From Sphingomonas sp. FARSPH (GTDB lineage Bacteria > Pseudomonadota > Alphaproteobacteria > Sphingomonadales > Sphingomonadaceae): DNA of 64,000 bases. The first letter of the stretch is position 1; each line of letters starts with the position of its first letter. Positions 7,018 to 15,291 of this stretch are shown here, piece after piece. The notes under the pieces are model-generated. The model had not been told where the DNA came from and did not search any database. It saw only the letters and a list, made by a program, of their open reading frames with translations. Made by a program: the position numbers and the translations under genes. Where the stretch lies: NCBI RefSeq assembly GCF_003355005.1, contig NZ_CP029985.1:3281475-3345474 (forward strand), read 5' to 3'.

Positions 7018-9370
7018 TCGCATCGTTGTCTTCCCTGCGCTGGCGATAGCGATCCTCACCCCCGCTGGCGTCGTCGCCGCGCCCCAGACGACACCCGTCA
7101 TATCGCTGCCCGTGACGACGCTCGATCGGGCTTTGCTCGCCCTCGGCCGACAGACGGGGGTCGAGATCATCAGCACCGAACGCGGGCTGCACGCGGTCCG
7201 CACGCGGGCACTCGCCGGTCCGTTGCCCGTCCGCCGCGCGCTCGCGCAGTTGCTCGCCGGCACCGATTTTCGGGCCGTGCGCATCGCCGGCGGTGGCTAT
7301 CGCATCGTTTACCACCGCGCGTCGGCGCGCCGTCCGTTGCCCGCGCGCTCCGAGCGGGCTGAGGGCCGCGACGCGGGCGGCACCGACATCATCGTCACCG
7401 CCAGCAAGCAGGCGATCCCGCTGCTGCGCTATCCGGGCAGCATCGCCTTTTCGCTCGGCGCGCCCAGTCTGCCGAACGGATCGACCGGCGAGGTCACCGA
7501 TCTGTCGCGGACGATGCCGGTGATCCAGAGCACGCAGCTGGGCGCGGGGCGCAACAAGCTGTTCATCCGCGGCATCGCCGACAGCAGCTTTTCGGGCACC
7601 ACCCAATCGACTGCCAGCGTCTACCTCGACGACGTCCAGCTCAACGCATCCGGCGCCGATCCGGGCCTGCGCCTGTACGACCTGCACAGCGTCGAGGTGA
7701 TGGAGGGGCCGCAGGGCACGCTGTACGGCGCGGGCGCGATCGGCGGCGTCGTGCGGCTGACGTCGAACGCCCCCGATCCGCGGCGCATCGCCGGGTCGAT
7801 CACCGCCGGGTCGGTGCTCACGGCGCGCGGCGATGCGGGCGGCGACCTTGCCGCCATGCTCAACCTGCCGCTGGGCAGCGCTGCCGCCGCGCGCGGCGTC
7901 GTCTATGCCGCCCGCGACGGCGGCTACATCGACGACCCCCGCCGCGACCGGTTCAACACCAACGACACCTACACGACCGGCGGGCGGCTTGCGGTCCGCT
8001 GGCAGCCGGGGGACGGGTGGCGCCTCGACGTCAGCGGCGCGGCGCAGCACATCGTCGCGCGCGATGGCCAATATGCCGAACCGGCATTCGGCCCGCTCGA
8101 CCATGCCGCGATCATCGCCCAGCCGTTCGACAGCAGCTTCCTGTTCGGCCGCGTGGTCGTGGCCCGCGACTGGGCGAACGGCCTGTCGCTGGTGTCGGCG
8201 ACCGGCATCGCGCGCCTCGAAACCGCCGACACGTTCGATGCGACACCGCCGTCGCGCGTGCCGACGCCCCCGGTCGCCTATCACGCGCGGACGAACAAGT
8301 TGCTGCTGTCGCACGAAAGCCGTCTGTCGCGCAGCCTGTCCAGCGGATCGTCGTGGCTGATCGGCGTGTCGTTCATCAGCGACAAATCCATCCTCAGCCG
8401 CTCGCTGGAGTATGTCGGGCGGGAGGCCGACATTATCGGCGTCAGCAACGTGACACGGCAAGCCTCGATCTTCGGCGAGACGACGGTCGCGCTGACGCCG
8501 CGCGTGTCGTTCACCGCCGGGCTGCGCGGCACCGCCGCCCGCGTCGACGGGCAACCGTCGGCGACGCCGCGCGGGGGCTTCATCCGCGGCAATTCGACGC
8601 AGCGGTTCGACCCTACGCTGGCGCTGTCCTATCGCCTCGGCGCGCGGCTCGCCGCCTTTGCGCGCTTCCAGACCGGCTTTCGCACCGGCGGCCTTGCGGT
8701 GGCGCAGGGCGTCGGGCGGGTCGCCACCTACACGCCCGATTCGATCGTAATGGGCGAGGTCGGGCTGCGGCGCTTGCGCAGCGGCACGACCGGGCTTGCT
8801 CTTTCGGCCAGCGCCTCGACCGCCTTCTGGCGGGACATCCAGGCGGACCTCATCAATCGGCGCGGCGCACCTTATACCAGCAATGTCGGCAGTGCGCATA
8901 TCCACACGCTGGAGGCGACGGCGGACTGGATCCCGATGCCGGGCCTTGACCTGACCGGCGCGTTGCTCTTCACCGAAAACCGGGTAAGCGGGGCGATCGC
9001 GGACCAGTCGCGGCGCGATAACCGCCGCCTGCCCGACACGCCGCCACTCGCGGGCAATGCCGCAATCTCCTATGCCTGGAACCGCGCCGCCGCATGGCAG
9101 CCGCGCGTCGGTGCGACGATCGCCTACGTCGGCCGGTCGGTGCTGGGCACGGGCGATCTTCTCGACGTTAGCCAGGGGCGCTATTGGTCGATCGGCGCCA
9201 ACGCGGGCATGCGCTGGCGCAACCTCGACTGGCGGCTTGGTGTCGACAATCTCACCGACACGACCGCCAGCCGCTTCGCCTATGGCAATCCGTTCCGACT
9301 GGCGATGCGCGACCAGACGACGCCGCCACGCCCGCTCAACGTCCGCCTCGGCGTCACTGCCGGCTGGTAA
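6968..9370 (+). CDS. TonB-dependent receptor/transducer with N-terminal STN domain
   Basis: An 800-residue outer-membrane receptor. After a signal peptide come an STN domain (about residues 48-115: LDRALLALGRQTGVEI, AGPLPVRRALAQLLAGT), a TonB-box-like TDIIVTASK stretch (about 139-147), a plug (MPVIQSTQLGAGRNKLFIRGI, VEVMEGPQGTLYGAGAIGG) and a 22-strand barrel. It ends GVTAGW with a C-terminal Trp. The STN domain and the preceding sigma/FecR genes mark it as a signal transducer as well as a transporter, typically for a siderophore or another scarce ligand; the ligand is unknown. The only in-frame start upstream of the signal peptide is GTG 6968, inside fecR, giving an Arg-rich 18-residue lead before the hydrophobic core. 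Confidence 0.88.
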   Translation: MTVRRGFWRARHSHRADRIVVFPALAIAILTPAGVVAAPQTTPVISLPVTTLDRALLALGRQTGVEIISTERGLHAVRTRALAGPLPVRRALAQLLAGTDFRAVRIAGGGYRIVYHRASARRPLPARSERAEGRDAGGTDIIVTASKQAIPLLRYPGSIAFSLGAPSLPNGSTGEVTDLSRTMPVIQSTQLGAGRNKLFIRGIADSSFSGTTQSTASVYLDDVQLNASGADPGLRLYDLHSVEVMEGPQGTLYGAGAIGGVVRLTSNAPDPRRIAGSITAGSVLTARGDAGGDLAAMLNLPLGSAAAARGVVYAARDGGYIDDPRRDRFNTNDTYTTGGRLAVRWQPGDGWRLDVSGAAQHIVARDGQYAEPAFGPLDHAAIIAQPFDSSFLFGRVVVARDWANGLSLVSATGIARLETADTFDATPPSRVPTPPVAYHARTNKLLLSHESRLSRSLSSGSSWLIGVSFISDKSILSRSLEYVGREADIIGVSNVTRQASIFGETTVALTPRVSFTAGLRGTAARVDGQPSATPRGGFIRGNSTQRFDPTLALSYRLGARLAAFARFQTGFRTGGLAVAQGVGRVATYTPDSIVMGEVGLRRLRSGTTGLALSASASTAFWRDIQADLINRRGAPYTSNVGSAHIHTLEATADWIPMPGLDLTGALLFTENRVSGAIADQSRRDNRRLPDTPPLAGNAAISYAWNRAAAWQPRVGATIAYVGRSVLGTGDLLDVSQGRYWSIGANAGMRWRNLDWRLGVDNLTDTTASRFAYGNPFRLAMRDQTTPPRPLNVRLGVTAGW

Positions 9371-9426
9371 CGCGCAACGCACGTCTGGAAACGCGTCGCG
9401 TTTTCGCTTATGTGCGATCCCCTCCC

Positions 9427-10752
9427 ATGGCAACGAAACTCCCCTCCCCGCCGCGTGTCGGCATGGTGTCGCTCGGCTGTCCGAAGAACCTCGTCGACAG
9501 CGAGCGGATCCTGACGCAGTTGCGGTCCGACGGTTATCAGATGTCGGCCGACTACGCCGGCGCCGACGTCGTGCTTGTCAACACTTGCGGCTTCCTCGAT
9601 TCCGCGAAGGAGGAAAGCCTGGAAGCGATCGGCGAGGCGATCAAGGAAAACGGCCGTGTCATCGTCACAGGCTGCATGGGCAAGGAAGCCGAGACGATCC
9701 GCGCCCGCTTCCCCGACGTACTCGCGGTCACCGGCGCGCACCAATATGAGCAGGTCGTCGAGGCCGTGCACGCCGCGGCGCCCGCCAACCTGTCACCCTA
9801 CCTCGACCTGATCCCCGACGCGGGGCTCAAGCTGACGCCGCGGCACTATAGCTATCTGAAGATTTCGGAGGGCTGCAACCACCGGTGCAGCTTCTGCATC
9901 ATCCCGTCCTTGCGCGGCGACCTCGTCAGCCGCCGTCCCGACGCGATCCTGCGCGAGGCGGAGAAGCTGGTCGCGGCCGGCACGCGCGAACTACTGGTGA
10001 TCAGCCAGGACACGTCCGCCTATGGCATCGACATCCGCAAGGAACCGCGGATGTGGAAGGGGCGCGAGGTCGTGCCGCATATGACCGATCTCGCCCGCGA
10101 GCTCGGCCGGATCGCCCCCTGGGTGCGGCTGCATTATGTCTATCCCTATCCGCACGTCGATCAGGTCATCCCGCTGATGGCTGACGGCCTCGTCCTCCCC
10201 TACCTCGACATCCCGTTCCAGCATGCCGCGCCGTCGGTGCTGAAGGCGATGAAGCGCCCCGGCAACGATGCGAAGGTGTTGCAGCGTATCCACCAGTGGC
10301 GTGACATCTGCCCCGATATCGCGATCCGCTCGACCTTCGTCGTCGGCTTCCCAGGCGAGACGGAGGCGGATTTCCAGTATCTGCTCGACTGGCTGGACGA
10401 AGCGCAGCTCGACCGCGTCGGCGCGTTCCGCTTCGAACCCGTCGAGGGCGCGGCGGCCAATGCCCTGCCCGATCCGGTGCCGGAGGAGGTCAAGGAAGAA
10501 CGCTACGCGCGGATCATGGAGAAGACCGCAGCGATCTCCGCCGCCAAGCTGCAGGCGAAGGTCGGCCGCACGCTGTCCGTCATCATCGACGAGGTTGGCG
10601 AGGAAGGCGCGACGGGTCGCAGCCAGGCCGATGCGCCCGAGATCGACGGCCAGGTCTTCCTGCGCGACGCGGCCCATCTGGCGGAGGGCGATATCGTCCC
10701 CGTCGTGATCGAGGACGCCGACGACCACGACCTGTACGGCGTGCCGGCGTAA
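9427..10752 (+). CDS. rimO: ribosomal protein S12 methylthiotransferase RimO
   Basis: A 441-residue radical-SAM methylthiotransferase that modifies the conserved Asp of ribosomal protein S12. The N-terminal UPF0004 domain supplies three cluster cysteines (SLGCPKN, VNTCGF, TGCMGK). The radical SAM motif is EGCNHRCSFCIIP (CxxxCxxC), and a C-terminal TRAM domain follows (about residues 375-440). The SLGCPKNLVDSE opening and the RGDLVSRR stretch after the SAM cysteines separate RimO from MiaB. It starts at ATG 9427, 56 bases after the receptor gene, and looks monocistronic. Identity is secure. Confidence 0.96.
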   Translation: MATKLPSPPRVGMVSLGCPKNLVDSERILTQLRSDGYQMSADYAGADVVLVNTCGFLDSAKEESLEAIGEAIKENGRVIVTGCMGKEAETIRARFPDVLAVTGAHQYEQVVEAVHAAAPANLSPYLDLIPDAGLKLTPRHYSYLKISEGCNHRCSFCIIPSLRGDLVSRRPDAILREAEKLVAAGTRELLVISQDTSAYGIDIRKEPRMWKGREVVPHMTDLARELGRIAPWVRLHYVYPYPHVDQVIPLMADGLVLPYLDIPFQHAAPSVLKAMKRPGNDAKVLQRIHQWRDICPDIAIRSTFVVGFPGETEADFQYLLDWLDEAQLDRVGAFRFEPVEGAAANALPDPVPEEVKEERYARIMEKTAAISAAKLQAKVGRTLSVIIDEVGEEGATGRSQADAPEIDGQVFLRDAAHLAEGDIVPVVIEDADDHDLYGVPA

Positions 10753-10763
10753 ACCCGCCCCAC

Positions 10764-10787
10764 CCCCCTTCCTGCGGTGTAAGGGGG
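10764..10787. terminator. inverted repeat downstream of rimO
   Basis: CCCCCTT (10764-10770) pairs with AAGGGGG (10781-10787) across a 10-base loop. It lies 12 bases after the rimO stop and may terminate rimO or be a small dispersed repeat. The 3' arm also contains the purine-rich stretch just upstream of ATG 10791, an alternative start of the next gene. Confidence 0.35.
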
Positions 10788-10832
10788 AAGATGGCATTGC
10801 ACCCGCTGCCGCTTTCTGTTTCGGTGGCGGGC

Positions 10833-12230
10833 ATGCTTCGTCGCCTGATCGTCGCCGCGCTCCTCGCGGCCCCCGCCCCCGTCGTCGCCCAGGCGCTCAC
10901 CCCGGCTGAAACCGCGAAGATCGACACGATCGTCGCCGACACGCTTCGCGACACGGGCGTGCCGAGCGCGTCGATCGCGGTGGTGCGCGACGGCCGGATC
11001 GTCCTTGCCAAGGCTTATGGCAAGCAGTCGGAAACCGCGACCGCCGCCGATCCCAAGGCGCTCTACCAGATCGCATCCATCTCGAAACAGTTCACCGCGG
11101 CGGCGGTTCTGTTGCTCGCCGACGAGGGCAAGCTGCGCCTCGACGATCCGGTGAGCCAATATGTCGCAGGGGTCACCGACGGCGACCGCATCACGATCCG
11201 CCAGCTGCTCAGCCACACCTCGGGCCTGCGCGATTACTGGCCGCAGGATTACAGCTTCAAGGCGATGGCGACGCCGGTCACCCCGCGCGAGATCGTGCGC
11301 CGCTGGGGCTCGGAAAAGCTCGACTTCGCACCGGGCACGCAGTGGCAATATTCGAACACCGGCTATGTCGTGGCCGGCATGATCGTCGAAAAGGTCGCGG
11401 GCGAACCCTTGCTCGCCTTCCTGCAGAAACGGATCTTCCAGCCGCTCGGCATCCGCGCGATCGACCAGGACAAGGCGGTCGGCCCCGGGTTCCCGCAGGG
11501 CTACAAGCGCTATGCACTCGGCCCCGTCCGCGTCGAGACGCCCGCGGCGTCCGGCTGGCTCTACGCCGCGGGTGAACTGGCGATGAGCGCCCAAGACCTC
11601 GCCAAATGGGACGTCGCGCGCATCGATCGCTCATTGCTGCCCGCCGCGGACTGGCAGGCGCAGGAGACGGAGGTGAAGCTCGCCGACGGATCGGGCACGG
11701 GCTATGGCCTGGGCGTCGATGTCGGCACCCGCGACGGCCGACCGATCGTCGAGCACGGCGGCGAGGCGGTCGGCTTCCTGTCGGAGAATATCGTCTTCCC
11801 CAAGGATCGCGCCGCGGTCGTCGTCCTAACCAACGCCTGGTTCGCCGACGCGCAGAGCCGCATCGCCAATGGCATCACCAAGGTGATCCTGCCGCAACCC
11901 GCCAGCGCCATCCCCGGCGATGCCGAGGCCTTGGCCAACGCGCGCACCGTGTTCGACCAGCTGCGCACCGGCACGCTCGACCGCAAGTTGCTGACCGAAG
12001 ACGCCAATTATTATTTCACCCAGTCGGCCCAGGCCGATTATAGGACCAGTCTGTCGCCGCTCGGTGCGCCGACCGGTTTCGTCCAAGTCGGCCGCGCGAA
12101 GCTGCGCGGCGGCTTCGTCTATCGCGGCTTCCGCGTCACCTACCCCGGCCGCACGCTGTCGATCGCGACCTTCGCCCTGCCCGGCATCGGCCAGCCGTTC
12201 GAACAATTCCTGGTGAGCCCCGCGCAATGA
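10833..12230 (+). CDS. beta-lactamase-family serine hydrolase (secreted)
   Basis: A 465-residue exported hydrolase of the class C/esterase/D-aminopeptidase superfamily. It has a signal peptide (MLRRLIVAALLAAPAPVVAQ), the nucleophile motif SISK (SxxK, about residue 77), YSN (about 165) and an HGG triad-like motif (EHGGEAVG, about 302). An additional C-terminal domain of about 100 residues has beta character. I chose ATG 10833 because it opens directly on the signal peptide; ATG 10791 would add 14 residues. Members are mostly esterases or peptidases, rarely true lactamases. The stop overlaps the ATG of the M17 aminopeptidase (ATGA), suggesting a shared role in peptide processing. Confidence 0.85.
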   Translation: MLRRLIVAALLAAPAPVVAQALTPAETAKIDTIVADTLRDTGVPSASIAVVRDGRIVLAKAYGKQSETATAADPKALYQIASISKQFTAAAVLLLADEGKLRLDDPVSQYVAGVTDGDRITIRQLLSHTSGLRDYWPQDYSFKAMATPVTPREIVRRWGSEKLDFAPGTQWQYSNTGYVVAGMIVEKVAGEPLLAFLQKRIFQPLGIRAIDQDKAVGPGFPQGYKRYALGPVRVETPAASGWLYAAGELAMSAQDLAKWDVARIDRSLLPAADWQAQETEVKLADGSGTGYGLGVDVGTRDGRPIVEHGGEAVGFLSENIVFPKDRAAVVVLTNAWFADAQSRIANGITKVILPQPASAIPGDAEALANARTVFDQLRTGTLDRKLLTEDANYYFTQSAQADYRTSLSPLGAPTGFVQVGRAKLRGGFVYRGFRVTYPGRTLSIATFALPGIGQPFEQFLVSPAQ

Positions 12231-13615
12231 CCGATTTCGCCGCTTTGCTGCAGGCCGATCGTGGTCAGCCCGCGCGGACGATCCACGTCGTCCACCCCGA
12301 CGATTTCACCGCGTGGCTGGTCGCGCAGCCGCCCCGCACCCGCACCGCCATCGCCGCGCATGCGCTCTCCGGCAAGGCGGGCGACCGCGCGGTGCTGCCC
12401 GGCGAGGCGGCGGACGACTGGTCGATGCTGCTGGTGTGCAACGAAGCGAAGAGTTCGCCGTGGCGGATCGCCTCGCTGGCGGCGACATTGCCCGCCGGCA
12501 CCTATCGCCTCGCCGATGGCGATGTTGGCGCCGCGGGCCTCGGCTGGCTTCTCGCGCAGCATCGCTTCGACCTTTATCGCAAGGGCGATCCGGTCGCGCC
12601 GCGCATATTGCTGACGCGCGAACCCGCCGCGATCGACGAGACGGTCCGCCTCGCCGCCGCCACCGCGTTGGTCCGCGACCTCGTCAACACCGGCGCGTCC
12701 GATCTTGGCCCCGCCGAGTTGGAGGCCGCTGCGGCACGCCTTGCCGGGGCGCATCACGCGACGCTGACCGTGACGCGCGGCGACGCGCTCGCCAGCGGCT
12801 ATCCGATGATTCACGCGGTCGGCCAGGCCGCGACGAAGGAGCGCGCCCCGCGGCTGGTCGAACTGACCTGGGGCGATCCCGCGCATCCGCGCATCGCGAT
12901 CGTCGGCAAGGGCGTCGTGTTCGACACCGGCGGCCTCGACATCAAGCCGTCCGCGGGCATGCGCCTGATGAAGAAGGATATGGGCGGCGCGGCGCATGCG
13001 CTGGCGCTCGCCGACCTGGTGATGGCGGCGCGGCTGCCCGTCCGCCTCCACCTGCTGATCCCAGCGGTCGAGAATGCGATCGCGGGCAACGCCTTCCGCC
13101 CCGGCGACGTGCTGCGCAGCCGGGCGGGCATCACCGTGGAGAACACCAATACCGACGCCGAAGGACGGCTGATCCTGGGCGACGCGCTGACCCGCGCCGC
13201 CGAGGAACAACCCGCGCTGATCCTCGATTTCGCGACACTGACCGGCGCGGCGCGCGTCGCGCTCGGCCCCGATCTGCCGCCGTTGTTCACCGATGACGAG
13301 GCGCTGGCGGCCGACCTGCTCGCCGCCGGCGATACGCTGCACGACCCGCTGTGGCGCATGCCGCTGTGGAACGGCTATGACGAAATGCTGAAGTCCGACA
13401 TCGCCGACATGGTCAACGCCCCCGACGGCGGCTTTGCCGGCGCGATCACCGCCGCGCTGTTCCTGCGCCGCTTCGTGCCGAAGGACACGCCCTGGGCGCA
13501 TATGGACGTCTTCGCCTGGCGCCCCGCCGCCAAGCCGGGCCGGCCGAAGGGCGGCGACGCCTTCGGCTTACGCGCTTGCTATCAGCTGCTCAGGACCCGT
13601 TACGCCGCGCGTTGA
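12227..13615 (+). CDS. leucyl aminopeptidase family protein (M17)
   Basis: A 462-residue cytosolic di-metal aminopeptidase releasing N-terminal amino acids. The catalytic domain carries GKGVVFDTGGLDIKPS (metal-binding Lys and Asp), KKDMGGAA and the M17 signature NTDAEGRL. The N-terminal macro-like domain is divergent from PepA (about residues 1-150). It is translationally coupled to the preceding serine hydrolase by an ATGA overlap. Its 3' end overlaps the convergent TonB-like gene by 26 bases. Specificity (leucyl versus other residues) cannot be read from sequence. Confidence 0.92.
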   Translation: MTDFAALLQADRGQPARTIHVVHPDDFTAWLVAQPPRTRTAIAAHALSGKAGDRAVLPGEAADDWSMLLVCNEAKSSPWRIASLAATLPAGTYRLADGDVGAAGLGWLLAQHRFDLYRKGDPVAPRILLTREPAAIDETVRLAAATALVRDLVNTGASDLGPAELEAAAARLAGAHHATLTVTRGDALASGYPMIHAVGQAATKERAPRLVELTWGDPAHPRIAIVGKGVVFDTGGLDIKPSAGMRLMKKDMGGAAHALALADLVMAARLPVRLHLLIPAVENAIAGNAFRPGDVLRSRAGITVENTNTDAEGRLILGDALTRAAEEQPALILDFATLTGAARVALGPDLPPLFTDDEALAADLLAAGDTLHDPLWRMPLWNGYDEMLKSDIADMVNAPDGGFAGAITAALFLRRFVPKDTPWAHMDVFAWRPAAKPGRPKGGDAFGLRACYQLLRTRYAAR

Positions 13616-14351
13616 GTTCGTCGTCGCCCGGAATGTCCCACTCCTGGTCGCGCAGCACGGTCGCGGCCACCGGCCGGCCGTCGGCATCGCGCCACGGGCG
13701 GTAACGGAACCGGGTTTCCACCGCGCGGCAGGTGATGGCGTCCATCTCCGCGCTGCCGCTGCTGCCGACGATGCGGCAATCGCTCGGGCGGCCCTGCGTG
13801 TCGATGTGGAAGCGCATGCGCACCGTGCCGTGAAACCCCTGTTCCAGCGCCCAGGCCGGCACGTCGCGGCCGCGCACGTCGCCGCGGATCAGCTGCGGCA
13901 TCCGCTCCATCCCGCTGCCGTCGCCATCGCCGTCGCCGCCCGCGCCGTCGCCGTTGCCGATCCCGCCCGCGCCGGTGCCCGGCCCCGGCCGGTCCGACGC
14001 GCCCGACGTCGCCTGCACACCGATGTTGGGCAAAGGCGCGACGACGATCGGCGGCGGCACGGTGACAATGACCGGCACGGGTGCGGTCACCTCGGTTGCC
14101 TTGGAGCGCAGGTTGGGCGGCGAGGCCTTGCCGCTCGGCCGCGTGATCTTCCTGGGCGGCGGTACGACGCGCTCGGGCGGCGGCGGATCGGGCAGCACCG
14201 CGAACGTCGCCAGCCCCTGCTGCATCGCGGGCGGCAGAAACCCCGCCGCCAGCCCGTGCAGCAGCACGAAGCCCAGCCCGCCGACCATCAGTGCGGTCAG
14301 CCCGGCGGCGCCCGCGCGCTCGCGAAGCCTTTGATGCGGCACGTTCATCAT
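13590..14351 (-). CDS. TonB-like energy transducer protein
   Basis: A 253-residue inner-membrane protein. One N-terminal TM helix (about residues 16-36) is followed by a Pro-rich periplasmic spacer (PDPPPPERVVPPPRKI), a Gly/Asp-rich linker of repeated GDG units (about 125-148), and a TonB C-terminal domain (FHGTVRMRFHIDTQGRPSDC, ETRFRYRPWRDADGRP). It could power one of the many TonB receptors. No exbB/exbD neighbours are present, and the C-terminal domain is the divergent TonB_2-like kind often seen in sphingomonads, so it may be a dedicated or regulatory TonB rather than the main one. Tandem ATGs at 14351 and 14348 are both possible starts. Confidence 0.78.
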   Translation of the reverse strand: MMNVPHQRLRERAGAAGLTALMVGGLGFVLLHGLAAGFLPPAMQQGLATFAVLPDPPPPERVVPPPRKITRPSGKASPPNLRSKATEVTAPVPVIVTVPPPIVVAPLPNIGVQATSGASDRPGPGTGAGGIGNGDGAGGDGDGDGSGMERMPQLIRGDVRGRDVPAWALEQGFHGTVRMRFHIDTQGRPSDCRIVGSSGSAEMDAITCRAVETRFRYRPWRDADGRPVAATVLRDQEWDIPGDDELNARRNGS

Positions 14352-14425
14352 CGTTCAGATGATAACGCGCGCCGCCTTTCGCAACGCTGACCGCCAAGCC
14401 TGCGAGCACGGTCCTGGCGCGCGCG

Positions 14426-15172
14426 TTACAGCGCCGCCGCGGCGCGGATGATCGGCACGAACTTCGCCGCGGTCAGGCTGGCGCCGCCGACCAGCGCACC
14501 GTCGACGTCGGGGCACGCCAGGATGCTCGCGGTGTTGTCGCCCGTCACCGATCCGCCGTACAGGATGCGGATCCCGTCGGCGGCGTCACCGACCAGCATG
14601 CGCAGCTTGGCGCGCGCGATCGCATGCATCGACTGGATGTCCTCCAGCGTCGGCGTCCGCCCGGTGCCGATCGCCCAGCGCGGTTCGTAGGCGAGCGTGA
14701 ACCAGCTGCCGTCGGCATGGTCGGGAACCGATTTTTCGATCTGCGCCTGCACGACGCGCTCGGCGCGGTCGGCGTTGCGCTCCGCCTCCGTCTCGCCGCA
14801 GCAGACGATCACCTGCAATCCGTGGCGCCGCGCCGCCGCGGCCTTCGCCCAGGCGTCGTGGCTCGTCTCGCCCTGGTCGGCGCGGCGTTCGGAATGGCCG
14901 ACGATGACGAAGCGCGCGCCCGCCTCCGCGACCATCGGCGCGGAAACGCAGCCGGTATGCGCGCCGCTGTCGGCCTCGTGCACGTCCTCCGCGCCGATCA
15001 TCAGGCCGGGGACGCGCTGCGCCGCAGGCGCGATCAGCGTGAACGGCACCGCGACCGCGACGTCGACGCCGGGCGCCCCCGCCGCCGCGGCGGCGATACC
15101 GTCCAGTTCGCTGAGGCAGGCCAGCGACCCGTTCATCTTCCAATTGCCCGCCACCAGCTTGCGCCGCGTCAT
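14426..15172 (-). CDS. tpiA: triosephosphate isomerase
   Basis: A 248-residue TIM-barrel enzyme interconverting dihydroxyacetone phosphate and glyceraldehyde 3-phosphate. Catalytic residues are visible: GNWKMNG (Asn/Lys, residues 9-15), VGHSERR (His, about 93), AYEPRWAIGTG (Glu, about 160-170) and the phosphate-binding YGGSV and GALVGGASL loops. The Arg in YEPRW where many homologues have Val looks tolerated and near the catalytic Glu. Length is normal. Its glycolytic partners gap, pgk and fba lie at the far end of the window (59.7-64 kb). It is divergent from ppiD, sharing a 119-base intergenic region. Confidence 0.96.
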   Translation of the reverse strand: MTRRKLVAGNWKMNGSLACLSELDGIAAAAAGAPGVDVAVAVPFTLIAPAAQRVPGLMIGAEDVHEADSGAHTGCVSAPMVAEAGARFVIVGHSERRADQGETSHDAWAKAAAARRHGLQVIVCCGETEAERNADRAERVVQAQIEKSVPDHADGSWFTLAYEPRWAIGTGRTPTLEDIQSMHAIARAKLRMLVGDAADGIRILYGGSVTGDNTASILACPDVDGALVGGASLTAAKFVPIIRAAAAL

Positions 15173-15226
15173 CGTCGTCCCCTCGGATCATGTTTTATCG
15201 TGCGGCCGGCGATGGCGCGGCGCGCG

Positions 15227-15255
15227 CTTGATGGCAAGCCGCCATCCCCGTAAAG
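15227..15255 (+). promoter_or_regulatory. probable promoter of ppiD-trpE
   Basis: CTTGAT (15227-15232), a 17-base spacer and GTAAAG (15250-15255) match the alphaproteobacterial CTTGAC-N17-CTATAT pattern reasonably well. They end 36 bases before the ppiD ATG. Assigned by eye, no transcript data. Confidence 0.4.
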
Positions 15256-15291
15256 CCCGTCCACTTCATCTTCGGGACGATCGGCCTCTTC

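Noticed and set aside
10791..12230. True beta-lactamase conferring resistance
   Set aside because: SxxK, YSN and an HGG motif are shared by esterases and peptidases; there is no AmpR neighbour, and the C-terminal domain is non-lactamase.
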